From the NCBI GenBank assembly GCA_037102815.1, contig BTPP01000003.1, positions 5,146,001-5,210,000 on the forward strand: a stretch of DNA of 64,000 bases, read 5' to 3'. Below, one piece after another: positions 1 to 13,000 of this stretch (position 1 is the stretch's first letter; each line of letters begins with the position of its first letter). The notes beneath the pieces are model-generated. The model made no database searches, was not told where the DNA came from, and was given only the letters and a program-made list of their open reading frames with translations. The DNA comes from Neurospora intermedia (Eukaryota; Ascomycota; Sordariomycetes; Sordariales; Sordariaceae). The position numbers and the translations under genes are program-made.

Positions 1-945
1 TCTGTTTCGCAGGGGCCGAGTCGGAGTCACCCCTATCCTTATCACTCGGTCCAGCCTCTGGGTTGCTCAAGAGAGCGTCTAACGACAAGCCATTCTTGTG
101 CCTGCTGTTCGTGTGCGTGCTTGGTTCGCCTGACGTAGACTTGTCGGCCGCAGGGCTCCTTTTGCCTGAACCCCCACGAAGCTCCTCGGGACAGCAGGTC
201 CGAAACCGATCCTTGAGGTCACCGGCAGTCCGGTCGTTGAACTTGTAGTCGGGATCCTCCAGGATGGTCGTCCATTTTCCAACACCATGCCGACTGACAC
301 CCAGTAAAAGATTATTGGTTTCCTCATCGGACCACTTTCTTCGTGGTTTCGCCGCCCTCCGTTTCGCCTTGGCTCCGCCACTGGTCTTGTCACCGTCTGT
401 GGGGGGTGGAGATGTAATGGACCACTCCGCGGGTGGAGTTGTGGTTGCCGAGGCAGGGATATGGGTCGGAGGACTGAGATCATGCATGTAGCCGCTTATC
501 CTCGGTGGCTCATGATCAACAACGCCGGAGAGTATTGGAGGAAACCTGCTGGCGTTGGGGTTGGGTGGCGGTTCGTGAAGGCCGTTGAGGATGGGTGGGA
601 CCGTGACTACTTGTTGAAGAACCACGTCTTGGGTGGATTTCTGCTTCTTGAGAGGCTGAGGCAGCTGGACATAATCGTCTTTGGCAGCGAGAGCCCGCTG
701 TCGCTTCTTGTTGTGGGCATCTTGCAGAGCATCGGGGTGATCGCCTGCTGGCCTGCGCAGAGAGAGGGGCGTGCTGCTCGTCTCTGGGGAGTTTGATGAA
801 AGCAACAATTGGAGTGAATAACTCGAAGGAGGGTGGCGAGCGGCAGAATCGCTTGCGAACGGGTCTATCCTGGGCGTTTGCTTGGTCATAGACTCGTTAC
901 TGAGCGTATGAATCGGTGGCAGTGTCGGCAGTTGCTTGTCGGTTC

Positions 946-997
<52 letters not shown>

Positions 998-1168
998 TGG
1001 TTGTGGTTGTTGTTGTCCAGCATCGCGGGGCAGGGTAGGTAAATAGAGCGAGTTGTTGTTCACGGGACCCGTCGTTATAGGACCGAGCTTGGTAGGTGAA
1101 GGGCTATCGGCTTGCTGAGTGTTAAGTACGGTTGATAGATGCATAAGCCGTGGCTCGATGGTAGCCAT
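1..1168 (-). CDS. Myb/telobox DNA-binding protein, 3' end cut by window edge
   Basis: The frame is open without a stop from an ATG at 1168 to the left edge, about 389 codons, so the C-terminus lies outside the window. The ATG sits in a good context and the protein begins MATIEPRLMHL. Order along the protein: a Ser/Pro-rich start, a polyglutamine run (about residues 55-75), a disordered Pro-rich middle, a basic stretch, then a single Myb/SANT domain at about residues 270-325. That domain reads RRKWSDEETNNLLLGVSRHG, then GKWTTILEDPDYKF and LKDRFRT. The last segment resembles the telobox (VDLKDKWRT) of telomere-repeat binders such as TRF, Tbf1 and fungal Teb1/Tay1-like proteins. A nuclear role in binding telomere-like repeats or promoters is inferred from the family. 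It could also be a general Myb transcription factor. No intron is needed in the visible part. Confidence 0.8.
948..995 (+). repeat. CTG/CAG trinucleotide repeat coding polyglutamine
   Basis: An uninterrupted CTG run on the plus strand is read as CAG (Gln) in the minus-strand Myb gene. It is flanked by CAA/CCA codons that extend the Gln-Pro tract. Such tracts vary in length between strains. Confidence 0.9.
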
Positions 1169-3648
1169 CGTGGAGGAAGGAATGCCGCGAGGAAGCCGGC
1201 ATTGGGCAGTCGGCGAGGCGGGGCCCGGGGGCGTTGAGGGCGACAGCGTGTATGAATGCGTAGGGAAATCTAGTGTTAAGTTGTCTGCGGAAGATTGGGT
1301 TGTTGTTGCAACGGGAATCGCGGATGTGATAAGTGTGATATGTGGTGACGATGACGGAGTAGGGGAGGGATGACAACTTTTTTTTTTTTTTTTTTCCTTC
1401 CCGAGTCTGATAAACACAAGATGCCTGGTATTTGAAAGAGAGATCTATTAAAGAAGAAAGGCGAGGCCCAGAACGAACAAAGCCCACGAGACAAACCAGC
1501 GTAGGAAACCGAGACTGAGACACCGCAGTTGTTTACCCTCGTGACGAAGTAGGCGGAGAGGAAAGAGGAGGCAACGGGAATGGGGAGGAAAAAAAGGAAG
1601 TTGGAATTAAGGACAATTCTCGGACGAGGTCCCAGGATGTGAAGGTCTCGGCTTTCACTCGCCCACTGTACACTGGAGGTACCTTGCGGCCCACCACTTC
1701 CGCTGCCCGCCCTTCAGAGTGCCCCCATTGGGTCCCAAGCTAGGTAGGTACCTACTCGACGAGTAGGTCATTCGATAGGAACTGCGGTACTTCCACTTGC
1801 CCTGGGGGACCTAATGGAGGTGAGGTGAGGTGACCCGCAGCACTGCATGCGGGTGCGTTAGGAGGGGACCACCGTAGTGGTAGTAGTGGGAATGGGCCGC
1901 AGAGAATCGAAGAACAAGGGAACCAAAGATGGAAGGGAATCCATCCATCCGTCGTCCCGTCCCACCCGCTACCCGCACTGTACGTACCACCTACCTCGCT
2001 TCAGTGCGCCCAGAGCCCCCTCCGAAAAACAACGGCGGGCGTTGGTTTGTGCAGTTGGTGCTGGAAAGGGAAGCTTGGCACCTGGAGTCGGACGGCAGAT
2101 ACGTTGTACATCTAGATCTTGACAACCAACGCCTCCTCTAGTACAGCTTGGCACGAGCATCAAATATCTCTAGGTACACATACTACCTCTATGCATACAT
2201 TTTTGCGGGAGACGTATAGTGTAGACGGCATATTTGTTGAAGCCGACGTCTTGGTCAGCTGTCATGGCCATCCTGGGTTCAAGCAAGGTACCCGGTCCCA
2301 TCGAGTTTATTTCCGGCAACAAGGGAAGCTGGATAAGGTATAGTTGAGTTGACTAAACGTTGGCCAGAGGAGCGGTACCTGACTCGTGTTGTTCATCCAA
2401 CTGCTGATGGGTTGAAGAGTCTAGATGTCCATCCAGATGGGTGGTCAGGCATGGCTACCTCCAGTCTACGTGATCCAGTCCGAGAATGTAATGTAGGCGT
2501 GATGGACAGACATTGTGGATGAGCAACAAGTGACACAATCAAGTCCAAAAAAAGTCCCCGAAGCTGCTCCTGATATCGGTCGTCTGGAAATCCATAACAG
2601 CGATAGCCTGGCTGCAGATTGTACATAGACCCGTCCATCTAATGGGTGGGGTTAGCTTACACATTGTTGCTCAGGGCAGTGGACACTAGGGTCCGGGTCC
2701 CGTCCTTCATCCTCTTTCTCCCCCTTCCCTCGCTTCCCTAGTATGTTGATCTTTCACCCGGGTCCCTCTCCCCGGCAAAGCTCGTCAGGCACAACTAAAT
2801 GTATTCCATACCTACCTATCCAGCATCAGCCAGTCCACATTAGTCACCACCAAGGAGCGAAGATCAGGTAGTTATCACAAAGCCTCACCTTTTCCTCTAA
2901 CTGCAAAGTACCTTACATGGCTGTTGTGTGCTGTAGTGTAGTCACAGTAGTGTAGAGGTAGTGTACACGGGCTACTCCTCTTTTCACTTGGCACCATCAC
3001 ATTTCCACTTTTAGCTGGGATCGTCCAACACAAAGACTCGTTATTTTTTTTTTCATCATCGAGACGACTTTTTCGCCTCCTTCAGCTCCGGTCTGCGGAA
3101 TGCACCCAAGGTTCTCAGGATCAGTGAGACCCCTAATTTGACGGCTCTGGCCCATAGACGGACAGAAAGTGGGATAGGATGAGGGGAGAGTCCGAGAGAG
3201 AGAGAGAAAAAGCGAGAGACAAAGAAAGAAGAATAATTCCATATTGGAAATGGAAGCTTCCATCTCTTGCTATTCATCATGTTTCATTCCGCAATTGCAA
3301 GTCAACCCATTTCGTGTCCGCCGCCACACTGGGGCGTCTTAATCGTTCTGATTGTTAATGAACGAACGCAGGGAAAAAGCGAAGAAAAAAAAAATCCAAA
3401 AAAAAAAAAAAAATGATGCAGGGTCGGCTATCGAATGAGACGGAACGAGCTAGTGCCAATGCCACCTAACTTTGATTGGGGGGGTGAGAGGCAATTGAAG
3501 ACATTTACGGCATTTCCCTCTGTCAAACCCGTTGGCCACTCACAACGCCGACACGGTGCCGTGACCCACCCGGCCTCTTGGGATGGCCTCCATTATTGCT
3601 GCCGTCCACACTGCACCACCCAACACCCTTTACGGGGTTCGGAAAGAT

Positions 3649-3667
3649 GGGGGGGGGGGGGGGGGGG
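3649..3667 (+). repeat. Poly-G tract (19 bases)
   Basis: An unbroken run of 19 G in intergenic DNA. Confidence 0.95.
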
Positions 3668-6600
3668 CATGCCCCTGGGGCGGAGGAGACGCCGTCAGGG
3701 GAGTCGTGTGCACTGAATGGTTCGGAGGGAAAGGGCAGCACAACTGACTGGGCAGGCAACGGTTACACGGCTGCGACGACACCACCACGGCACCACCAGC
3801 ATCACAGCTTTCAAAGTTTTCACATACCTTACACTAGCAACAGCGAGATACACCCGACAGCGTGCTCTCCCCGGCACTGGCATGTTGTGTTGACATGTCA
3901 TCTGTATGAGAACTCTTCGGGAGATCTAACCCTCTTCTGGCTTTCTCATCCGGGCTGCCTCATACATAGTATGTCTCTGGTGATGATGGGCCTGGACCAC
4001 TGAGGAACCACCAAGACCGCCTTCGCACGCCAGCGGGCCGGTGGACGGAAGCTGAGTGGCGAAGCAGGCGTCTGTCTTTCCCTGCCCTGTCCAGACCACC
4101 ATCTGCCCTCTACACTACACTACATACTGCGGTAAACCCGACCCTAAGGTTTGACGCCCACCAAAGCCGCCAACCGCCGAGGTATGTACACTACATACAC
4201 TAGTCTAGTGTTTTCTACTGCTGTATCTAGACTATGTTCTAGATGTAGTGTACACGCACGAGACACCAATGCCATCCATGCCTCCGCGGAATAACCTTTT
4301 TCATCTGCCAGATCCGCGCTTATTAGCTCCATGATCAACCGAAGCTGCTTTCCGATGGCGAAACCAGCAAACCACGACATGTCCATCTACGCACGCGAGC
4401 CTCATTATCCATCTCGTTGACTGGCTGGCTTACCCTGCCCACGCCCATTTCTCGTGGAAATTGGTACACTACCATACACGTTACGGATACCCAGATCGCC
4501 AAGATTTAGTGTAGTGTACTGGCTGGCTACGGAATGAGAAGCTCGCCAACACCAATACACTGATGACTGAGCAAAAGAAAGGTGGCATTGGCCCGGAGTC
4601 GGACTCGCTTCCGCCTCCGCCAACAACGACTTACCTTACCTTCGCCTCCATACCAGCTCACTACACAGTAGTGCAATTCCAGATGTCGGTGGAGATGATG
4701 GCACACGACTTCACTCCCCGATCCATCAAGCGCTCCATTATCACCGCCGTTGACGCTTGTTGCAGTTGCATATGTGATCCGTTACAGAAGGTAGGTAGCT
4801 CATGCGTGAGCCCCGGCTGCCCACATCCACACTTACTAGCAGTGCGCAACAGACATCATCGAGTCTACTCTGCCCGCTTCGTGTCGTTTCACAGCAGCAA
4901 GCCCGGGTAAAAGAAAAGAAAAAAAGCCCTCGCACCCTTGGAAACTGCCGGCCCTATCCGCTGTCAAAAGTGAGACCAGTGAGATTACTGAAGCAAACTC
5001 ATGCAAAATGCGACAACTTCCTCGGGGACCGGTGGCAACTTTACAGACTGACAACCTTTCGAGCTGAGAAGCCCGGTGGTCACCGCTTCCATCTCCGGCC
5101 CGTACCGAGTGGAGATGTACACTACATAGCATGACCGAGGGGAATCTCTTATCGTGAGCAGGTCTTGGTCATGGAAGCTTATTGGGTCTAGGGTCTCGGC
5201 CCAGCCTCCGACTTCTGATGGATCCTGAGGCTCGTGTGCCGAAATGGTGTCAATGCTTTCAATTAAGAGATGGATTTGACTCGAAGGGAGATCCTGGGAC
5301 CCGAATCGACCCTGTCGTCCTGACAGTTAGGACCATTTCTTCCGCTGTGCTGTGGCAAGAGCAACCACCTACGTCAATACCAAGAGGTGTCCGTTACCGC
5401 TTCGAGACTCGTCCAATATCTATCTTTCCACCTGATCGTGATGGGTCTCAACATCAAGACATTCACTCGCAGAAGGGTCACGTTCAGGCGTCCAGACGCA
5501 CACACGCATGGCCTACACTCACGTCCACACGTGTTCTACGAGCGTGAGCAGGCAATCAAAAGTTCCAACGACCTCCAATTTCATGGTTAGGTAGCCAGAA
5601 GGCACCGAGTTCAATATCACAGTTACACAGAGTTGGCATACTTGGACCTCCTTTCTTGTCACAAAGAGCCCGAGGTGCATTCATGCCCTGCTAGCCATGG
5701 ACGTCCTTTCGAGAAGATGCCGGTGGTCCGATGAAAAGTCTGCCAAAACTCACTTTCACTGTTTGTTGATTGGTTCGCCCAAGCCATTTACCTAACCCTG
5801 CTTCGCCTGCCTATATCGGAGCACTTTTCACTAACTCCTTTTTAGCCTCTTCCGCTGCACAAGGAAGAAGACGTGTTTGTACATGCCTCCTGGAGTGAGT
5901 TGGCATCCGACGAGTGTTGGCGTTAGTGGGAATGCTACCATTCATCAAGATACGTTTTTCACCTGATCGTTACCTAGCACGCCTGGTGGATGCCCAGCCA
6001 AGCACAGGTGAGAGCCGAGGATCCTCCAGTTCATCGCCGTGGCCGATCCCCAGACCATTGACTGCTCAAACGTCATTTGGCATTGGCCTCTGGGTGCCCA
6101 TGTGTGGTGCGAATCGCATCACTCCGACACGTTTTTATTGTCACGCTGTCATGGAGCATCTATAACTCAGCAGCCACAAAAGGGATGATGAGGTCATTTT
6201 ATTTCAGGAACCGTGTGTGGAAAACACCATTCGGTGCCGAAACGAACTATCATCCTTAGTTCCACTACACTACTACATTGGCCAGCATGAAAAGCCGCGT
6301 TTCACCCGTACCGCCGGGCTGTCCCCGTTCTGTCCACATACCCAACCACTGATCGTCCACGGGGTCTTGTCGGGTAGGTGTACCGGCAAGTGTCGTGTAT
6401 CGGCACGCAAGATCCGGGCCCGGAGATCGAAGAGTGCGAAAGCAAGAAAAGGGGAAGTTAATCCCGGCTAAACTGATGTGCAGGATGTGCAAAGTCTTCT
6501 TCTTGCTCTCCACCACGATACTAGTAACGTAACGGTGCTGCGATGGTGAAGTCCTTCATCGTCACAAATGTACAGGGCAAAAAACAAGCAATGAGTTTCA

Positions 6601-8078
6601 CTCGGCAGTCGGAAGGGACTTGTTGCAAGACATCTTATCAACCCTTCTAGAAGCTTTCCTTCCTTTTTCCTCCTTTCGCAATCTCCGTTCACACGTGCTT
6701 TATCTTTCTCATTCAGCTACCAATACGCTACACCACTATCGCTCCCTTGACACATCGAGCTCGGTCTCTCCCTTCAAATCACCGCCCTTCCTAGCATCTT
6801 CCCGGACTGACCGACGTGGCTCTTTTTTTTCTCTCCAACCCAACCCATAGAAGGAAATGAGGGGAAGGAGAGGTGGGAAAAGTTCTGCATAGTCTGTTAC
6901 ACACACACGAACTCACAAACTGACGAGGGATAGAGAGACATACATATATTCCATACCCCACTCCAGCTTTCTTCTACCTCGCTTTAACAAAGCCTACTTA
7001 CGTTGTAAGTTTGAGTCTGGCCCCATATCTTTAACTGTCTAGGTCCAGCCAGGTACCTACCTATCTATATCCTATCATCCCCAACTAGGTTTGCTTTCGT
7101 CCCAGTCGTTCGTAAAGTCTTACTTGCATATTCTACAATCGCTTGGCAAAATCCCAAATCTCCAAGTCTGGTAACTCTGATCGTCGGATACACAAACTGC
7201 ATCCGAACGAACGCATCCCTCCTATTCCCAATCTGCGTTCGCAGTGTGTCCCGCCAGAACGGATCGAATCAAAAAAGACCCAAGTCCATCTGGGTCCGAC
7301 CAGTGCAGTACAGTGTCAATCGGAGACCTACTGTGCATCTACCTTCAACCCCCGCGAAGAAGGGTATAGAAGGGTATACCTCGCTACATACCCCCATCAC
7401 AAAAGGTATCCTAGCGGGAGTCAACGTGGCTTGATTCTGGGCTTGGAATAGACTCGGGCCTTTGACCCGAATTCAGGGTACAGCCGGTATGTACCTGTCT
7501 CATTATACACGTACGTAGCCAAAAACAAGCACGTGACGAAAGCCCAGCAAAAGGCAGCTAGCTGGAACGTTTCTCCTTCTTTTTTTTCGGTACATGCCAT
7601 TCCCTCGGAGGTGGAAGTTCGGAGCTGAAACCGAAAAGCGTGAGAACACTATGGTTCGATTATAAACGCCATGGAGCGCCACATTCTCTTGCAGTATCTT
7701 TTCTTTATCACCACGCATTACCACTACACGCTTTCCACGCTACTACGCTGTAGTTGGACAGACACATGGCCCGTTTGGGACTTTATGGTTTGGGACTCAG
7801 AGACATTGATTGAGTCAAGTCAAGTCAAGTAAGAAAATGGGCAAAGTGTTAGTGTCCGAGTTCAGCCCCTTCTCACGTCCATATTTCCTCATCCTACAGG
7901 ACAACAAGTCCCGAAATAGACTTCTCTTCCAGCAGTTCTATATAGGGCCGAAAAAAAGGCAAGCCGAAGTGATGTGATGTCCGTCAAGCCAGTCGGAGCA
8001 CACTTGTAGAGAGAGAGGACTTTATAGGCAAGCCTTATCCGATCCGCCGCCGTCCCCATCAGCTTGTATGAAATGTGC

Positions 8079-8101
8079 CACACACACACACACACACACA
8101 C
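8079..8101 (+). repeat. CA dinucleotide microsatellite
   Basis: About 11 perfect CA units in intergenic DNA. Confidence 0.95.
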
Positions 8102-8303
8102 CTGCGACGCCTTTAGCAATATCAATATCGTGCCATGTGGATGTCATGGTCACGCCATGCCCTTGTTTATGCCACGCTTTTTCCATGCGTTCGTTCTAGG
8201 TCAGGTAGATGTTCGATATATATATATTTTTTTGGCCTTTTCTTTTATTGAGACATGCATACATGTAAATGCCACGAGTTCAAACACGTACACATCCAGC
8301 TCT

Positions 8304-8345
8304 AGGTAGGTAGGTAGGTACCTTATATATCTAGGTAGGTAGGTA
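8304..8345 (+). repeat. AGGT tetranucleotide repeats
   Basis: Two AGGT runs are separated by a short ACCTTATATATCT spacer. The same motif and its complement recur singly all through this intergenic region. Confidence 0.85.
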
Positions 8346-8504
8346 TATCCGTTAATACCTACTATGAAGGTATGTATGTACAGCACATAACCCGAATCAG
8401 TTCGGGACCCATAACCGGATGAATATATCTCATCATACCTGTAACTAGATAAATCGGAAAATAGATCCGAATCCTCGTGGCCTAGAAAGCTGGGGTGAGA
8501 CTTG

Positions 8505-8546
<42 letters not shown>
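8505..8546 (+). repeat. Poly-A tract (42 bases)
   Basis: An unbroken run of 42 A, the longest homopolymer in the window. Its length could be affected by sequencing or assembly error. Confidence 0.95.
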
Positions 8547-8548
<2 letters not shown>

Positions 8549-9682
8549 AATGAGAAAGGGATGGATGGATGGTGAAGGTTAGTAGTAAGGAATTACCTAT
8601 CTCAGCCAGTAGCTAAACAGAACTTCGTTGTATGTCATTAGCTACCTAGCTACCTAGCTTCTTGTCAGTTTTCGTGAGTAGGTAGAAGTAGTTTGATATA
8701 TCAAGTTCCCACTAGAGACATCCCGATGTCTTCCTTCGTAGAGGTAGGTACCTTGAGCAATATCATGTCATATCATATCACATCAGTATGTTGAATAACA
8801 TGGAGTGTATTGACGGTCATGATCGATCGATCGATCGATTGAGAGATTAAGATTTCGAGATTTCGATCGATCAAGGCAACGAAGGCCGTGGCAAGCCGAC
8901 ATGGTGGGAGGGAGCACAGCAGGTGGGTGGGTGAGGTGTGAGGTGTGAGAGGAACCTTCCTTCCAAACAGGAAGCATTGGGGAGAAGTGGTTATGGGAAG
9001 TTACCTAGTGACGATAGCCAAGGTGGATAATCAAAGAAATGTGAGTGATGATGGGTTCCTTGCGGCTTGTATGGCGATGGGGAGAAGACAATGTAGGAGT
9101 GAACCATATATATAACTGTAGCCTCCACTGCTAACGAGACGGGACATGGTCACGAATTGAACAGATGTAAGGTTCCCAGGTACCTAGGTAATGGAGGTGC
9201 CTTGTTCGTGTACCTCTATAGAACAAAACATGTACACAAGTGAGAAGGATGTTTATTATCATTTTGTTCGCTTTGCAAAGGTGAGTTACACATGTCTTGA
9301 TCATCTCTTTTCAGATAGTTACCTAGGTAATATTCTTTTCGGTGAATCCCTCCGAATCATTTTGCGCGGTTATGGAGATCGGGACGTATTCATTTAGTGT
9401 TTTTTTTTTTTTTTTTTTTTCACTGTATTACTTTACCAAAGGGAGGTAGCAATAACAATGAACGATAATAGAAGGAAATCAGTAACTCGTATCCTTTCTA
9501 AACCATAGGTTTTCGACATTTTCACGTTGGCACCAGATATAGATGTCCCTAGGTACTCATCATAGGTAGGTATCTTATTCATCTGCTTTATATATACAAA
9601 GAAAACACACAAAGAGAAGCGAAGTCATACACTAGGAAATAAGTGACGCTAGAAAAATATAGATGAATCAAGATATCTGATA

Positions 9683-9710
9683 TGCTCGCTCGCTCGCTCG
9701 TTCGCTCGCT
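9683..9710 (+). repeat. GCTC tetranucleotide repeat
   Basis: Consecutive GCTC units with one TTCG interruption lie in the 3' flank of the chitinase-like gene. Confidence 0.85.
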
Positions 9711-10064
9711 TTGCTTTGTTGTTATTTCTCCCGTCCATACTTCTAGGATGGATTGAATGCATGCAGAATGGCAAAGTAAACCGCCAGACATGAATGGACA
9801 CATGGAGAAGAATAAGAAAGAGATGCAAGATGGATGGGTGGGTAACAGGTACGATGCAAGTACATTAGGGTATGTAAGATAAAAAAACACTTTCTAATAT
9901 GTCCGGGGAAAAAAAGCTTGCTAATCATGCATATCCAAAAAAGTTTCTTCTTCTTCTTCTTGCTCTTCAGCTTCTTCATCCATGTACACCCATCCATCCC
10001 TTTCACTTGTTTCATCCTCCATTCAAAATTCTTCCCACATGCATATCACACAAAAAAAAAATCT

Positions 10065-13000
10065 TTACAAAGCAAGAACCAAAGCAGCCATCAAAGCAGG
10101 GACACCCATCGCAACAACGTTGCGTCCGGCGCCAGCAGTGACAGGAACGTCCGAGGGCTCAGAGCCGGTCACAGGCTCAGTCTGAGCAGGCGGCGCAGGC
10201 ATGCTGTAGGTGGAGGCAGCGCTAGAGGGAGCAACCGAGATGCCGGTGCCAGTGGGGACAGCGCCGCTGGGGACAACAGGGGCGTTGACGGCGGAGGGAA
10301 CGGCAGGGGCACCACCAGCGGGCACAGCCGCGGACTCGGCGGGAACACCAGCACCAGGGGCACCGGGAGCACCGGGGGCGGAAGCGGCGGGCTTGGCGAC
10401 GGTGATGGTGGTGAATGGCATGGAGGAGACGGAGACGATGGAGGAGGTGGCGACCTTGTTAACACCAGCGCCGGGGGCACCGTTGGAGGGGACGGCAGGG
10501 ACATCAGCACCACCGGAGGGAACAGCGGGGGCGGAAACGGCGGGAACACCAGCAACACCGGAGGGAACAACGGGGGCGGAGACAGCAGGGACACCCGCAC
10601 CACCGGTAGGAACAGCGGAGACAGCAGGGACGCTAGCAGCACCAGTAGGAACAGCGGCGGGAGCGGCGGGGACTGAGGTGGCGGGAGGGAAGGCCTCGGT
10701 GATGGGGCAGACGGTGACGCCGACGGGAATGATGATGGTGGTGACCTGGCCAATCTTGCCGGCGCAGTCAGTCATCTCAGGAGCGCAGCTAGCGATGGTG
10801 GAGGTGGCAGTGCTGTAGACGGTCGAGGTGGTGTAGCCAGCAGGGATCGACTCGACGGGGACCGAGGTCATAATGCCCGTAGGAGCGCGGGCGGCAGTCT
10901 CGGTAGCGGCAGTCTCGGTGGCGGTAACGGGGCAAACGGTGACGCCGACAGGGACAATAACGGTAGTAACTTGGCCAATCTTGCCGGCGCAGTCGGTCAT
11001 CTCAGGAGCGCAGCTAGCGATAGTGGAGGTAGTGGTACTGTAGACGGTCGAGGTAGTGAAGCCAGCAGGAATCGACTCGGCGGGGACCGAGGTAAAGATA
11101 CCAGTAGGAGCGCGGGCGGCAGTCTCGGTGGCGGTAACGGGGCAGACGGTGACGCCGATGGGGACAGTAACGGTGGTGACCTGGCCGATCTTGGCAGGGC
11201 AGTCGGTCACCTCAGGAGCGCAGCTGGTGATAGTAGAGGTGGTGGTGGCATAGATGGTCGAAGTGGTCCACTCAGCGGGGGCGGTAACGGCAGAGGGGTC
11301 AGCAATCTTGTCGCCGTTGATGGGATCAGCAGTGACCATGGAGAGAACGCTAGAAACAACACCGGAGGGAACGCTGCCGGAAGGAAGGATGCCGGTAGGG
11401 ACAACGTTATCGCCATTGATAGGGCCAGTAACCTTGGAGCCAACGTTGGAAAGGACACCGGAGGGAACAACACCGGAAGGAACACCAGCACTAGGAACGG
11501 CAACGTTGTGGCCATTGATAGGGCCAGTGACCTTGGAACCAACACTGGAAAGGACACCAGAGGGAACGACACCGGAGGGAACAACGCCAGAAGGAAGATC
11601 GCCAGAAGGAAGACCAACGCTGGGGAGGGCAACGTTATCGCCGTCGATAGGGCCAGTGACCTTGGAACCAACACTGGAAAGGACACCAGAGGGAACGACA
11701 CCGGAGGGAACAACGCCAGAAGGAAGATCGCCAGAAGGAAGACCAACGCTGGGGAGGGCAACGTTATCGCCGTCGATAGGGCCAGTAACCTTGGAGCCAA
11801 TGCTGGAAACGACACCGGAGGGAACGACACCGGAGGGAACAACGCCAGAAGGAAGATCGCCAGAAGGAAGACCAACGCTGGGGAGGGCGACGTTATCGCC
11901 GTCGGTAGGGCCAGTGACCTTGGAGCCAATGCTGGAAACGACACCAGAAGGAACAACGCCGGAAGGAACAACACCGGAAGCAATAACACCGCCGGAGGGA
12001 AGACCAACGCTGGGGAGGGCAACGTTGTCGCCATCGATAGGGCCGGTTACCTTGGAGCCAACGCTGGAAACGACACCGGAGGGCAAAATACCGCCGGGGG
12101 CGACGCCGCTGGGGATGACACCGCCGGGGACGGTGCTGCCGATGATACCGCCGGAGGGGACGAGGCCAGTGGGAACGGCGCCAGTCGGAACAATGCCGCT
12201 AGGAACAAGGCCAGAGCGAACAGGGTCCTCGGGCGTAATCTCACCTTCGCAATAATCGTCCTCGTCAGCGGGGCTGCCAATGATCTCGGAGCGGTCGCCA
12301 GAGGGAACGGCACCAGAGGGAACAATGCCAGAAGGAACGAGGCCAGAGGGAACGGCGCCAGAGGGAGCAGAGCCAAGGGGAATGGAGCCAGAGGGAATAG
12401 CGCCAATGATCTCGGAGCGGTCACCAGAGGGGACGGCGCCAGAGGGAACGGAGCCAAGGGGAATGGAGCCAGAGGGAATAGCACCAATGATCTCGGAGCG
12501 GTCACCAGAAGGAACAGCGCCAGAGGGAACGAGGCCAGAGGGAGCAGAGCCAAGGGGAATGGAGCCAGAGGGAATAGCGCCAATAATATCGGAGCGGTCG
12601 CCAGTGGGAACAGCACCAGAGGGAACAAGGCCAGAGCGAACGGGCTCCTCGCCTTCGCAAACCTCGTCCTCGTCAGCAGGGCTGCCAATAATCTCGGAGC
12701 GGTCACCAGAAGGAACAACGCCAGAGGGGACGGAGCCAAGGGGAATGGAGCCAGAAGGAATAGCGCCAATGATGTCGGAGCGGTCGCCAGAGGGAACGGT
12801 ACCAGAGGGGACGGAACCAAGGGGAATGGAGCCAGAAGGAATAGCGCCAATGATGTCGGAGCGGTCGCCAGAGGGAACGGTACCAGAGGGGACGGAACCA
12901 AGGGGAATGGAGCCAGAGGGAACGGCGCCAGAAGGAACGAGGCCAGAGGGAGCAGAACCAAGGGGAATGGAGCCAGAGGGAATAGCGCCAATGATGTCGG

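Larger units (their letters stand above)
1169..10064. other. Long gene-empty intergenic region with many simple repeats
   Basis: About 8.9 kb lies between the start of the Myb gene and the stop of the chitinase-like gene. Base composition is normal, so this is not a RIP block. Open frames are short, overlap on both strands, and match no protein family I know. It holds many short motifs built on AGGTA/TACCT and GTAGTGTAG, plus mono-, di- and tetranucleotide runs: T-run 1378-1395, G-run 3649-3667, CA-run 8079-8101, AGGT runs around 8304-8345, A-run 8505-8546, GATC-run near 8821-8838, T-run 9400-9420, GCTC-run 9683-9710. It probably contains the promoter and leader of the Myb gene and the 3' region of the chitinase-like gene. 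Unrecognised noncoding transcripts are possible. Confidence 0.6.
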
